A stretch of DNA of 64,000 nt from Punctularia strigosozonata HHB-11173 SS5 (taxonomy: Eukaryota > Basidiomycota > Agaricomycetes > Corticiales > Punctulariaceae). Below, piece after piece: positions 1 to 11,403 of the stretch; position 1 is the first letter of the stretch; each line of letters opens with the position of its first letter. A model generated the notes under the pieces. It saw nothing but the letters and a program-made list of their open reading frames with translations, had not been told where the DNA came from and made no database searches. Location: assembly GCF_000264995.1 (NCBI RefSeq), contig NW_006767433.1, positions 2,495,074 to 2,559,073 of the forward strand, read 5' to 3'. Both the position numbers and the translations under genes were made by a program.

Positions 1-1825
1 GAGGCAAGCTGCGGATGTGCCGGAATCTGGTTCGGCGAGAAGGGCAAGGAAACTTTGGTTTTGCTCGCGGACGGGTCCAGATGAGAGACAGGAGGCGATG
101 GAGAGCACCTGTTCCGAGGATGGAGACAAATCGAGAAGATTCGAATACGTTGCGTTCTGGTGCGAAGAGGGGTAAGACAACCGGGACACGTCGACAGAAA
201 AGTCCTTATAATTCGGCAACGGGTCGAAATTGAACGCATCCTGGTTGCCTGACAGGGTTGAATAGTCGTTATAGCCGGCGCCGAATAAGGACTGGGATGG
301 GTCGAAGATTGCGGGATTCGCGTTGTGAAAGAATTCACCGTCCGGCAGCTCCAAGTGAGAAAGGGGAGCAAGGAGCGACACGAGAGGGGGTGACGGGTGA
401 GAAGAGCCATTTGAAGGCAGCCATCCTACGTCTACATTGTGGTCTGCACCGTCCATCGGGGTGGTAATTTCGGGTACCACATGTATGTTCGAGAACTTCG
501 AGGTAAAGAAACCGCCGAAGAGATCGTAGGAAGGATCCTCGTTATGGACATCCGCACTATGTGCAGGGAATGGGTCCGACACGACTTGCAATCGGGAAGT
601 TTTTGGGGCGCCCCGGGGTCGCTTAGGGAGACCTTCCGAGGCGGATGTAGAGAGTCGACGCTTTCTGCGCATTTGCGTAGCGGGGACATCCTCAGCTGTG
701 ACCTTCGGGCTCGCCAATGGAGAAGGTAACTGCAGAGGATGAGCAGGGTCTGCTGTCACATCGACGGATCTGACGTATTGAATTAAGTAATGAGGTCTCA
801 TGCAGATTCGTTGCAAAGCATACCTGTGGCGTTTTGCGGGCGGGCCAGACGGTGGAGACAAGCGCCGACGCTTCTGTCCGCATTGAGAGATGTCCTCCGA
901 CTCTGTCGTAGACTGGTCCGCGGGAGAAGATGAGGGTGGCGATGGATACGAAGCCGCAGGATTTTCGGGCAAAATTCCTGAGGACAATGTGCATATTGAG
1001 TTCTTGCCCTTTCGCCGGCGTCTGGAAGTTCTGTGTCCAACTTTGTCGACCGACTGAACAACAGGCTGGAGTCTCTTCACCAATTCACTCGCTCTGTACT
1101 TGCCCGAGTATAACTCAAGGGCCCGGCTACGAAGCTGTACGAATACCATTGCCAATTCTTGAGGTAGGGGTTTATGAGGTTGTTCTAAATCGTCAACGTA
1201 AGCTCGGCGAGCGGCATCGATCATATCACTTTTGCAGTTGTTGAAATAGGTGGCGCAGATGTTGGTCCAACCCATGCGCCGCCGCGCTCTGGAAAACCAA
1301 TCTGATATGACCTCGACTGTGACTCCGCTTTTGCGAGCGAGACGGATCTTCTCTGCTGTAGAAGGGTAGGGATTGTGGATATTGGCGATAAGCCATTGAT
1401 AAGCAGGTTCGACGTAGGACATTGTCGCGCAGATTTCAGGTTCCTGATGCTGGAATGAGTTCAACCCAGCCGTAGCGTTGGATGGAGCTTACGAAGTCCG
1501 ATGACGATTCATCCTTATCGTTGGGTATGATGTCCGTGCTGTTCAATATGTGCTCCACGGTATCCAGAAATGAGGATTGGAAAGATGATGATGAGGAGTT
1601 GAGTTTAAGGAAATGTTCGACGAGTATTGACACCCGAGATGTGACACTATTCGCGATGGACCTCATTTGTTCGTCGAGCGAGTTGCTTTCGACGGCTCGC
1701 TCAACGTCGACCGAGAGCGCATCCCATGTAACGTGGAAGTCAAGTAAGGAGGTCCCGCCGCTTGTGACCGCGTTGAGGAGCTGCTGCTCAGCGGAAAGTA
1801 GCCTTTCTCGTATGTCGCTGGCCAT
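1..1825 (-). CDS. HD1: HD1 mating-type homeodomain transcription factor (3' end outside window)
   Basis: This is the HD1-class protein of the MAT-A (homeodomain) mating-type locus. HD1 dimerises with HD2 from a compatible mate and forms the regulator of the dikaryon. Exon 1 (1493-1825, ATG at 1825) encodes a helical N-terminus of the kind that sets allele specificity. Introns are 1444-1492 and 770-823. Exon 2 encodes the homeodomain, with the NIHNPYPS helix-1 region and the recognition helix WFSRARRRMGWT. The position of the invariant Asn51 is therefore Arg. Downstream are basic clusters (MRRKRRLS and PKRPRG) that could be nuclear-localisation signals, then a Ser/Pro-rich tail. The frame is open to base 1, so the C-terminus is missing. 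HD2 starts 171 bp away on the other strand, the classic divergent arrangement. Class assignment is very secure; the exon joins are inferred. Confidence 0.93.
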
Positions 1826-1996
1826 TGGAAAGGAATGAGTTGATCAGAGGGGATTGCTTGCGGCGTGGGATCACCGTCGCCTATTGTAGACGGGGGACAA
1901 TGGCACGGCATCGTACTGCCGCCATTGTGTTACGTAATACTTCGCCGTGCAAGGGATCGCTGCAGGTGCACATCGTCTTCGGCCTCACCTATCGCT
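1826..1996. promoter_or_regulatory. Bidirectional intergenic region of the HD1/HD2 pair
   Basis: Only 171 bp separate the HD1 start codon (1825) from the HD2 start codon (1997), so this stretch and the 5' leaders must hold both promoters. I could not identify a specific operator by eye. In Agaricomycetes the HD1-HD2 heterodimer is known to act on promoters including its own locus, but no matching site is claimed here. Confidence 0.6.
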
Positions 1997-4126
1997 ATGG
2001 CCCAGTCTACCCTCGAGAGGATTGCGAAGCTGGCTCGGAATCTTTGCAAGCGAGCAGAGTCCTCTATATCTCATCCTCTGCCCACCCAATCCCATCCTAC
2101 CTTGATTATATCTCTCCCGGAACCTCCAGATCTCAAAGACGAGTTCATAGAACTTGGCTGCAATGCGTCAGCTGCGGCCAAAGTATCTGAACTGCTGCGA
2201 AATTCCGGCCATCAATTGAAGCGTATCACGGAGGCGAAGAGCCAAAGGGCTTTGGAAGCTTTGCCTCAGGAGCATCTGCAGGCAAAACTGGTCGCGGTCG
2301 TGACATCGCGCTATCTTGCCATCCTGGATGGTTGGGTTACGGAACTCAAGGATCGTTTGCGTGCACGTCTTCTGGCGATCTCGCGACAAATATCCAAACG
2401 ACATTTCATCTCGCATGACCCCGACGGCCGTCTCCGTCGAACTCGTAAAAACAAGCGAACTACATTCAACCATGTGCGCACTACTCTCCCGTATGCATAT
2501 GCATTCTCTCACAACCCAGCCTTCCTGCACTAGGCATACGTTGCCCTTCTTGAGCATTTCTTCAGCGAACATCCCTATCCAACCACTCATGACAAAACAT
2601 GGCTTGCGCAACGAACGGGTATGACCACCAAACAGATAAGCGTTTGGGTGGGTACCAAAGTGTCGTATTTACGCCTCGATACCAATGCTGACTCTCATGG
2701 CAGTATCAAAACCGGCGCAATCGATCCCCGAAGGACTCCGATTATAAGGGGCGACGCGTTATCGTACGCAAGAAGGTTACACTTGAAGATGTGAAGAAGG
2801 AAGCGCCTGAAATTATAAAACCAACTGCCGGGGAAATGCGTGATGAGCACGCTGAATTTCATGAAGTGCACTCTTCGGAGGAAGACTACGTTAGTTCTTT
2901 CAAAACTCGACCTTTATGAGGTCATTGTCTTGACACATGTTCCCTAGCCGGAGCCCGATATGATGACGCCGCAGATATCCATCACCGCGCCAAATCCATT
3001 CCACTACGCTGCGCCCAATTACGCATTCCCCACACGATATCCACCCGCATTCGAGGATGGACATGTCAAGGATGCGCGCGGAAGTTTTCCTAAGCCAACC
3101 TGGGCTCGTTGTCCATGTTCATCCACGCCTTCTATACCGGCACTCGATGTGGACGAACTCAATATCCTGTTCGCCCATTTGCGTACCTATCCGAAGCCCT
3201 GCGAGCTCACGCGCATGCGCAAGAAGAATTTGCCATGCGTGTCGGACATCAGCAAGAATGTTAAAGGTACATCGTCAAGGTTAAGAACAGACCATGCGGC
3301 CGCCAGAATCGCTATCACAACCATCGTACAAAAAGCCCCGCTGGCAGCATTCATACCGCAGAAGTTGGTGCCGTTGGTGCTTATGGCACAGTCGCGGAAG
3401 CGGCGTGCAAATCAAGATCAACCCAGTGACCAGTCTTGGGTTCGTCCTATTGCCCCGCTACCGAAACGTGGCAGCTCCGAGTTCCTGCGGATAGGTGCTT
3501 CAAGGGACTCAGAGGGGTCGCCGGTGGATCCAGCAAACCCTGCGCCTAGATATGGTCTCCCGCTTTCACCACAGTCATCTCCACGCACGGTAGCAACTTC
3601 CCCTGCCCGCCCCACGGCACCGCTTCCTCGACGAAAGCGAGTTGCTCTCAGTTCACCAACCGCAGCCGACGGCCCTCATCATCAACATCCCGCTTCCTTC
3701 GGCACTTCAACTTGTTCCATTGATTCTTCGGAGGCAGCTCCCAGGAAACGTATGCGCACGACCGCGGCATATCAGGCCCTCACCGAACCGTTCAGCTATC
3801 ATGCTCGAAGCTCGTCGTCACCGTCACTCTACTTATCCGACGGCACGAACACCTCAGATGAATCACTCTTGGCTACACCACCGTCACCTGTATCGTACCC
3901 TGTCCCTCCGCTGTCCCCAGTACTCCACCTCGAGTCAGATCTACACGACGTGCTCGTCGTGTCAGAGACAGGATGCGCGCCATTTGGCGACATGTACGGA
4001 ATGCACGGCATTCTTCCCCTTGCTCTCCTATCAAGCGTGGCTGCTGAATCGCCAAAGGTCACATCCCCTTCATGGTCATCCCTGAATTCACAGCTGTGTA
4101 CCCACTCGATGTCTTCCTTGTCATGA
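1997..4126 (+). CDS. HD2: HD2 mating-type homeodomain transcription factor
   Basis: Partner of HD1 at the MAT-A locus; in studied mushrooms the HD2 homeodomain gives most of the DNA binding of the heterodimer. Inferred exons are 1997-2473, 2534-2647, 2704-2889 and 2948-4126, giving about 651 residues. The homeodomain spans exons 1-3: a basic arm (RRTRKNKRTTF), HPYPTTHDK between helices 1 and 2, and a recognition helix split by the second intron that reads ISVWYQNRRNR. Asn51 and Arg53 are kept, but the usual Phe49 is Tyr. The long C-terminal half is Pro/Ser-rich and looks disordered, with basic clusters near SRKRR and PRKRMR. The start at 1997 was preferred to an in-frame upstream ATG at 1865 because the upstream piece looks non-coding. 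The final exon is open throughout, and I cannot exclude one further intron near 3260. Confidence 0.92.
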
Positions 4127-4463
4127 GTCTCCGTGTCCTTCGGTACCAATGTCGCTCGCTTCCCGGGCCGTCGTCCGTTCCACATATTCATATTGATATT
4201 TTCGTATATATGTTTTCCATCCGTTCAAGAACCACCAGCTGCTGTCTTGCTATAGTTTTGCTCTCGTGTTACTGTTCTTTGTAATCCTTGTGTATCGATA
4301 CTCGATGTTTCGTCAGTCAGGCTGTATCGTTGGACTACATATCATGAGCTACAACTGGACATGATCGCGTCGTTTCAAGTGAATACTTCGATTGCAAATG
4401 CATACTGTCAAGGATTGCCCATCACTTCCAACATCAATGGCTGCCAAGAAGGACCATTGTGCT

Positions 4464-5346
4464 TCACACCAGCTTCATCGCCTGTGTATTCGTTCAGCAT
4501 CGATTGAAAGATCGTTAAGGGAAAAGAATACCATGCCCATCAAACTACCGAGACCGCCGCTATTACCAGCGCCACTCACGGAGCTGAATTTGGATTGGAC
4601 CATGAGCTTCATAACGGTCATGGCTGCCGAATTGACTGCATCCTGCTTGCCACCTGAGGACGCACCGCCAGCGCTGTCGAAGAGCTTGCTGGCCTCTGCC
4701 ATAGCCATGCTTATCATCTTCGTTTGCATGTTGCCTCCGCCTCCTGAGGTGCTGCTTCCGGAGGTGAACTGCTTGAGTACCTGCAGCGCCGCGGCGCTAC
4801 CCAGTGAGCCCGCACTGAGGCTGGAGGCGTTGTTGTTTTGATATGCCTCTACGTGAGCGTTCTGTACGTGTTGCTCGTCGATCGGTTGGGTATGCTCTTG
4901 CTAATTGTGGAATATGAGAGCAGGAAGACCAACAATATTAACCAACAAACCTTGTTCTGACCGATAAAACTCAACGCTTGGGAGAAAAGGCCACTATCAC
5001 CAGAGCCATGAGAAGACGCGCTGCGGACGGCCTCCTCGCCGTCAACTACCAAACGCCCGTTACTTATCGCCGGATTCATATTCCAAGGCGTCGACCTACT
5101 ACTACTGTGCACGTCGTTGACGACTTGCTGCTGATTGTTGGGAGTGTTGTATTGCTGGCCACCTGTCTGGCTCACGTTTCCTACACGAACGATGAGATGG
5201 ACAAAATCAGCGATGATTACAGCGCTTTATCTACCTTGAGATTCTTGGTATGCCTCGTAACCCTGCTTGGCAATGTTGATAAAATTTTCCTACGATGTGG
5301 AACATGGGCAAGGCACATCTTATCTGAATACTATGGTGCTCACCAT
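4464..5346 (-). CDS. Beta-flanking gene of the MAT-A locus, conserved fungal protein of unknown function
   Basis: Gly/Ser/Ala-rich conserved protein that lies beside the HD genes in most Agaricomycetes (beta-fg). Inferred exons on the minus strand are 5344-5346, 5235-5289, 4951-5180, 4532-4900 and 4464-4481, giving 224 residues. The first coding exon is only the ATG, directly followed by a GTGAGC donor; the next exon reads ENFINIAKQGYEAYQ. Family hallmarks are SGDSGLFSQALSFIGQNK, then a helical core with AAALQVLKQF and KLFDSAGGASSGGKQDAV, ending in VMKLMVQSKF. No enzymatic motif or signal peptide is visible. It lies tail to tail with HD2, 337 bp apart. Identification rests on remembered beta-fg sequence plus position; the biochemical role is unknown. 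Confidence 0.85.
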
Positions 5347-5605
5347 TGCGACAGGCTTTGGACTGGGGACAGAAACAAGGCAGAGATGCCTGCACTCCGT
5401 AGAGGGAGACACAGATGCTATCGCTACAGCAATGCCATGACGTCATATCAAGGTACCTCAATGCTCATGGGAACGCAGCAGAGATAGTTGTGCAACGCCG
5501 GTATAGTTACTACGATACACATACTGCATGCGCAGTATGTCTATTCCACCAGGTCTCAATTTGGGGGTGTGGTATAATGCTAAAGTTACGATTGCAGAAA
5601 CCCAT

Positions 5606-6392
5606 TTATTCGCCAACCTTCGGTGCACCCTCCGTAGTCGCTGTGTTAGGATAAGGACTATCTACTGTATGCGAGCCTGCCTCCAGAGGCGCCGTTGTCG
5701 ATGGAATGCCGGTTGACGGTGGTCCTGCCGCGGTGCCATCAGCAGCGGATGCAAGACCGGTATATTGTTGCGCGGTCTCGATGTGAGGCTGGGCAGCAGC
5801 AACGGCTCGTTCTACATAGGGTTGAACGGCGGCGGTAGCCCGCTCGATGTGAGGCTGAGCAGTCGCTTTCGCTGTTTCGACGTGCGGCTGTATTGTTGAT
5901 TGTACGGTGCCGAGCATGGAGTTCGCAGTTGCCTGTGGTTTTCTTGAGATATTGTCTACACTGTTGGCCACTGTAACTCACGGTAGCAGACGCGATTGCG
6001 CTGCTAGCCAGGCCCTTTGCCTGATCAACGTAACTGGCACCGGTCGCCTTGGCAGACTCGACATTCGCCTGGCCTTCGGCCGCAGCGGCGTTCATCTTCT
6101 CGCCGAGCTGTTGCGAGACAGACACGTCTCCGGTCAAACTGGAGCCCTTGCTCTGCGTATATGATCAGACCTGCGGACTGAATACCCTCCACATAATATT
6201 CACCTGCGCGGTCGATGCTGCCTCGGATGCAACCTCTTGGGCGATCGACGCGTTCTGGTCGACTTGCTTCGCCAACTTGTCGGTGGATGCCTCAACCTCC
6301 GCCACAGCGGCGGTGGTCTGGTATTGTTCGCTGGGGTATTCATCAGGAAAGTGACGCGATAGCGGGTTTGCGAATGCCACGCACTTGGACAT
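5606..6392 (-). CDS. Alanine-rich helical-repeat protein, LEA/CsbD-like in composition
   Basis: Small hydrophilic protein, 228 residues from exons 6204-6392, 5982-6152 and 5606-5932. After a short N-terminus it is nearly all Ala/Gln/Glu/Thr-rich amphipathic helix. The C-terminal part holds about four imperfect copies of an 11-residue unit of the type QPHVETAKATA, QPHIERATAAV, QPYVERAVAAA and QPHIETAQQYT. Such repeats are typical of group-3 LEA-like stress or lipid-associated proteins; this is a resemblance in composition, not a proven family. There is no signal peptide or membrane segment. A TATA-like stretch lies upstream near 6471-6477 on the minus strand. The exon joins keep frame with GTGAAT and GTGAGT donors. 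Function is not recognised. Confidence 0.72.
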
Positions 6393-6849
6393 GATTACGG
6401 TGGCGTAACGATCGTGTCAGACTGATCGAAAGCGGGTGTATCTGAGGGAGCCCCGGTAACGCGTCGTGCATCTTTATACGGACGATCCCATAGCAAACGG
6501 TGGAGCGCGCATGATGTCATGTTCGGTGCATCCATCCAACCCCGTCATGGCGAAGTGGCTGTACAGACATTTATGGCGAGCCAGTGACGTCAAGTCGTTC
6601 TCTCGATGGATAACAACATTGGCATGGTATTGCGAGACCGACTCATTTCTGCATACGAAGCGACATTGGTGAGAGGCACGGGTATCTGGAAATTGCGAGA
6701 AGGGTAACGCAGACGGCACGGAGACGAGAACTGGTCCAAAAACTGACAGAACGAACGTAGGGGAAGGCCTATGAATAGTTTATCAACGCAGTACAATATA
6801 ACATGGCGAGAGCATACTTGCCGATGAAAACGACGTCTAGTTATCTGGT

Positions 6850-9800
6850 CTAACGTGAAACTCGATCTTGGCCACGAGCCTGAGCATCCTCTTCCCAGCC
6901 ACCCATGCGCAAGAACCTTGCCAACACCTCTTCAGAACCTCGTTTGAAAACGTCCACCCCGCGTGCCGGATCCCAAACTCGCCCGGTGGGCTTGCGAGCA
7001 GGCATCGAGGCGACCCCAGAGATCGGCTGACCTTCCGCTGGCGATATCGGGCCTTGCGAGGAGGAGGACGCCGACGGCGTGCGCACCATCGCCATAGGCG
7101 GCGAAGAGAACTCAGGCGTCTCCATAGGCGTCTGGTTGTAGACCTGTGGACGCGCCGCAGGATGAGTAACCGCCGGCGAAGAGATCGTCGGAGAGCCGCC
7201 GCTTGGCGATGCTCTTCTGAAAGGCATCTGCATCTTTAGAGGCGATACGCGACGGTGCTGTTGAATGCCCGCCAGCTTGGGACTTGCCGGTGGCGGCAGA
7301 CGACTTGGAGCTAGCTCCGCACGACCCTTCGATATGCGCCTTTCCCTGATCAGACGTGCATCATGCTCGTGCGGCGAGATCTGCGCCTCGAGCGATGAAA
7401 CCTGCACTGCCTGACTTCGTGTCTCAACGGGGTCTGTCTGGACCCCGCGAGAACGATATTTCGATCGACTCACCAAAAAGTTCGGAGAACCTGTCCCTGT
7501 TCTGACCGGAGTCGAATCGCCAGAGCGACGCAGGCGTCCTTTGGCAGGGTCATCGCCGCTTTCCTCCCCGTCCGAAGGGTCCTGACCGCCGTCATCGGAT
7601 TGTTCATCGTCGCCTTCGTCTTCATCATCGGCATCCCGGCTTCCGGCCTCAGTTCGTTCGTCCCAGCTCATGAGCTTGCCGGTGCTCGAGCCAGCGGCTC
7701 GCGCAGGGAGCGGGGGTTGCGCCAGCCTGGAAGCATACTTCTGTATACTGGGCACAGAGTCCCAGGCATTAGCGTAGCCGATCCTTTGTGGGAAGCTGCC
7801 GGGCGGGGAGAGCAGATGAGCGACAGAGCCTGAAGGCGTGCGCACCGCACGGGTGCGCGGGCTGCTTATAGATGGCGAAAGATTCGGCGAACTCGAGAAA
7901 TATTGCGCGTCTGGCGGTAGTTCGTCGGCCTTGGGGAACACGCGAGCCGGCATGGGGCGCGGTTTGTCCTCCCAAGGGAAGACGTGTTTGACATGCGACC
8001 GATCAGGGACAGGATCGTGACCGCCACCGTCGCCTGTGACATTGCGGTAGTGGCCCTGCTGAATCAAGTCGTGAGGAATAGGCGCTGGGGGCGGAGCTTG
8101 GAACAAGTGGTCAGGAGGTGCACCCACTCCTTGTGCGTCGTGAGCCTTGGCTTGATCCCATGCGTTGGTGAAAAACGTTTCGGTTGGGAAGGCAGACTGC
8201 AAAGGAGGGTCATTCGGAGGCGGCTCGATCGCAGGATTCCATTGTACCTTCGGCGGCGACGCCGGACGAGGCGGTTCTTGGTGATGGCGATTTTGGGTAT
8301 GGACATGGACATGCATGTGAGGAGGCAGTTCGTGGTATTGAGCCTGTGGCGGAGAGTGACGACGGCCCGTAGTTGGGCTATGGTGCCCAGGACTGCCGGA
8401 AGGTGAAACGCGGAAATCATGTCGGTGATGGAGATGATGTGAGGACATGGGCCGGTTGCCTGCTTCAGCATGGCGCCGTTGGTGAGCAGAGCTCGAAGAG
8501 ATACCAAGATGCTGTTGCGAGAAATACTGGACAGGAGAATCGAAGGAAGAGTCAGAATCGGACGGAGGCAAATACAGAGGGGAAGGTGCTGGAGCTACGT
8601 GACGATCGTGAGAATGTTGAGGAAACCCGAGGAAAGGTTCAGAAGGGGTGGATCCGTGATGGCGGTGGCCATGGCTCAGATGATATTGCTGGCCTTGTTG
8701 ATGCTGTTCGTTGTCACCAGCAGGTTGGGTCCCTTGAGATGGCGACGGTGACGGCGATGGAGCCAAAGAGCGAAATCCCGGATGAGGAGCAGGAGGAAGC
8801 TCGTGAGGCTGCGGAGTTGGCAGAGTCTCGAAGCGAAATCCTTGCGGTGGTTGTGGGGGCGTGGCAGCCTCTACCACGATAACAGGGGGAGGACCGCTTC
8901 CCTGCGCCTGGTCGTCGATCTCGTCCTGCGCAACATATTCACGCTTCGGACGCATCAGGTCGACCCGTCCTTCGAGCGGCATGCGCCGGTATCCGCCTTC
9001 GGAGCGGTCCCCATCAGAAGAGCCAGCGAAGGTACCGCTGACCCCTTCTAAAGCGATACGCTTGAGATCTTCCAGACCTAACGAGCCCCCGGCATGGGTA
9101 GGAGCCTGGCTGGGGAGGGCTTCTGCGCCGAGATGAGAACCTTCATCCCATGCTGATTGGTAGCGTTGCAGTTCAAACTGAGCCGGCGGCAACGTGCGGG
9201 GGGAACGGTAATACTTGTCGTAAACGGCAAACCAGCGGTCCACCAGTGATCCGTAGTTGTACACCTGGTTGAGGGGAGTCGGTTCGCGATGTTCCAAAAT
9301 CTGGCTTTGAAAACTCTCGGAGGTCGGACCGCGCCACGGAATAGCGTTCCACGGTTTGTTGGGGCCGATGAAGTGGACGGCCGAAATTTTAGCCCCAAAA
9401 CGCTCGTACGCCGGAGCATATCTGGCGTGCTTCTATCAGCCGCGTGCGAGAGAAAATCAGGACAGTCTAGACTGACGTGTACGCGGCTGTGGGGGTCGTA
9501 TTGTAGGTAAAGCTGAGCCTGTGCCAGTTTTCGCCGCGCCATTCGTTCAGCAGGCCTTGATCTCCGCCATCCCAACTGCCACGGGTCTTGAGCAGCTCCA
9601 TGAGATCCTGAAAGTGGTGTACGCCAGGTGTGGCGACGAACACCCCGGAATTGAAGATGTCGGGCCACCCCACGTCAGGAACCGCCGCGAACTCGTGGGG
9701 TAACGTGAAGAGGTGAGAGAGCGGCCGAATGGGGAGAACATCGGCATCTAGGAAGATAATCTTGGAGTACTCGGTCAGGCGGAAGGCATGGAGCTTGGTG

Positions 9801-10324
9801 CAGACGTGGTTGAGATCCGGGCGTCCTATGAGGATGAACGGACGCAGCGGTCAGCAGCATATCGGCGGTTCCGGCGAGCAAGCAGGGTATAATCATGTGA
9901 GCCGGCTTTGCTCCACAGCGCCGTGTCCCTGAGCCAAGATCCGAAAGAGAATGCGCAAATGCGCGTTGCAATCCGAGATGTGGTCTAAAGAGCTAGAAAG
10001 GCACGCATATACGCCCGTCCGGCGGGCGTATGCTACGTTCGGAATATATGCGCGGGAAATTCGCTCACCAAGAAGCCGAAGGCCCTTATCGTCGTTCTGT
10101 TCGATGATCTCCACGCCGACGACGACATCGAAAGCTCTTCTGAGCAGTTTTATGGAAGCGACGTCGACCGTCTCTGGCGTGACGAGGCAGACTGTTTCGA
10201 ATTGGATGTTCTGTTCATCGGCCGAGGATTGATGCACCTCTTTGAGGGCCGCGGCGAGAGCTAACGCGCCAGGTAGGTAGGTGTCGGAGGTCAATAAGGA
10301 TACAAACGCATAAGGAGCGGGCAT
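6850..10324 (-). CDS. Glycogenin-type glycosyltransferase (GT8) with long disordered tail
   Basis: Glycogenin primes glycogen synthesis by adding glucose from UDP-glucose to its own tyrosine, then hands the primer to glycogen synthase. Inferred exons are 10069-10324, 9477-9825 and 6850-9421, giving 1,058 residues. The GT8 domain occupies the first 300 or so: FVSLLTSDTYLPGAL at the start, KIIFLDADVLP with the metal-binding DxD motif, FNSGVFVATP, GGDQGLLNEW, and HFIGPNKPW. The remaining 700 residues are Pro/His/Ser-rich and low complexity. The extreme C-terminus has a conserved short motif (VFKRGSEEVLARFLRMGGW), typical of fungal glycogenins and probably the synthase-binding tail. Intron 1 (9826-10068) is 243 nt, about five times the local norm. 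ATG 10324 begins MPAPYAF; upstream in-frame codons look non-coding. Confidence 0.93.
10009..10031. repeat. Perfect 9-bp inverted repeat inside the long glycogenin intron
   Basis: ATACGCCCG and CGGGCGTAT face each other across a 5-base loop (TCCGG), a GC-rich hairpin in the 243-nt intron. It could bring the distant splice sites together in the transcript, or be chance. Confidence 0.6.
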
Positions 10325-11403
10325 GGCCAGAGGGCCTGATGAAGAGAAGAAAGACCAAGGCGGACGCGCTTGGACGCGGTGGTGGTATGGGTACAAGATT
10401 TTGGCGGGCGGGCAGGCTCGAAGCTTCGGGTGGGACCGAGCGAGCCTTATGTCATCCTCCCCCACACTGCTACATATGGCGCAAAGCGATCCCAGATGAC
10501 CAGCCCGAGCATCATCTGAGCATCATCGCAGATCGTGGCCGAGGGCCAATGTCGCACTTAGTGCGGACATTGTCCCCGACTTCGTCTCGGTCGAGGCCGT
10601 GCGCGTTGCCTTCCGTTGGGCATTACTCCTTCAGGCCCGCCGCGCCACGCTATATTGAACCAAGCGGTTCCGGGTGATTATGATCGGTGTACTGAGTGAT
10701 GTCACATCCCGTGATCGGACCTTCTGGCGCCCCGCATGAGGGAGATAGACTTTGCTCTGTCCGTGCTGGCAAGTGCTGCGCCGGGTCAAAGAAGCAGTAC
10801 ATCTGCACAACCATAAGGCAGGGCCATCGCAAACGGGGGGGCTTGTCACGCGTGCATGACGACATTCCAAGGGAGTTTGAGAAACTCATCGACCAATCAC
10901 AACGTTAGGATGTCTCTGATTCCCACGCAATGGATGCCTTGAATTGCTGTTCACTTGTTCCTGAGCTCATATGAAAAAAATCTGGATCCATAGAGCCCTC
11001 TGTTATGCATTTCCTGAGGATCGTATGGGAACAAAAATACGCTAGTTGCGCTGGTGAACCCGGCGATAGAGGGTAAGAGGTATTTTGTTAGAATTTTGGT
11101 CATGTGATGCCCCCCCGTTTGCGACCTGCCTTAACTTTCGCGAGAGTCGAAATTGGCGCACAACTTCATGTCGATCACTCTGGTTTGACTGAAACACTAT
11201 CGAATCAAAAAGTCTCATCGTGCAGTTCATACGAGTGCAAACTGTGCGCTATTCGTCAGGTGTCTCGTCGCTGGCTCTCACGGTGTTCGAATGTTCTTGG
11301 TAGAGCTTGTCGCATCAATCTGAGGCATACCAGGACTTTGAATGGTTTCAGATATTACATTTACACATCATGGATGACTTTCGCTGCCAAATTACACCAA
11401 AAT
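10325..11403. other. Gene-poor intergenic stretch
   Basis: About 1.08 kb between the glycogenin start and the stop of the con-6-like gene. No frame shows convincing codon structure or a recognisable motif. It contains a near-perfect short inverted repeat around 10545-10572 (CAATGTCCGCAC read on the minus strand facing CAATGTCGCAC on the plus strand) and an A-rich patch near 10973-10981. Confidence 0.5.

Noticed and set aside
6850-9297. Separate proline-rich gene of 815 codons
   Set aside because: The frame continues from the glycogenin catalytic domain after the intron at 9422-9476 and ends in the glycogenin C-terminal motif.
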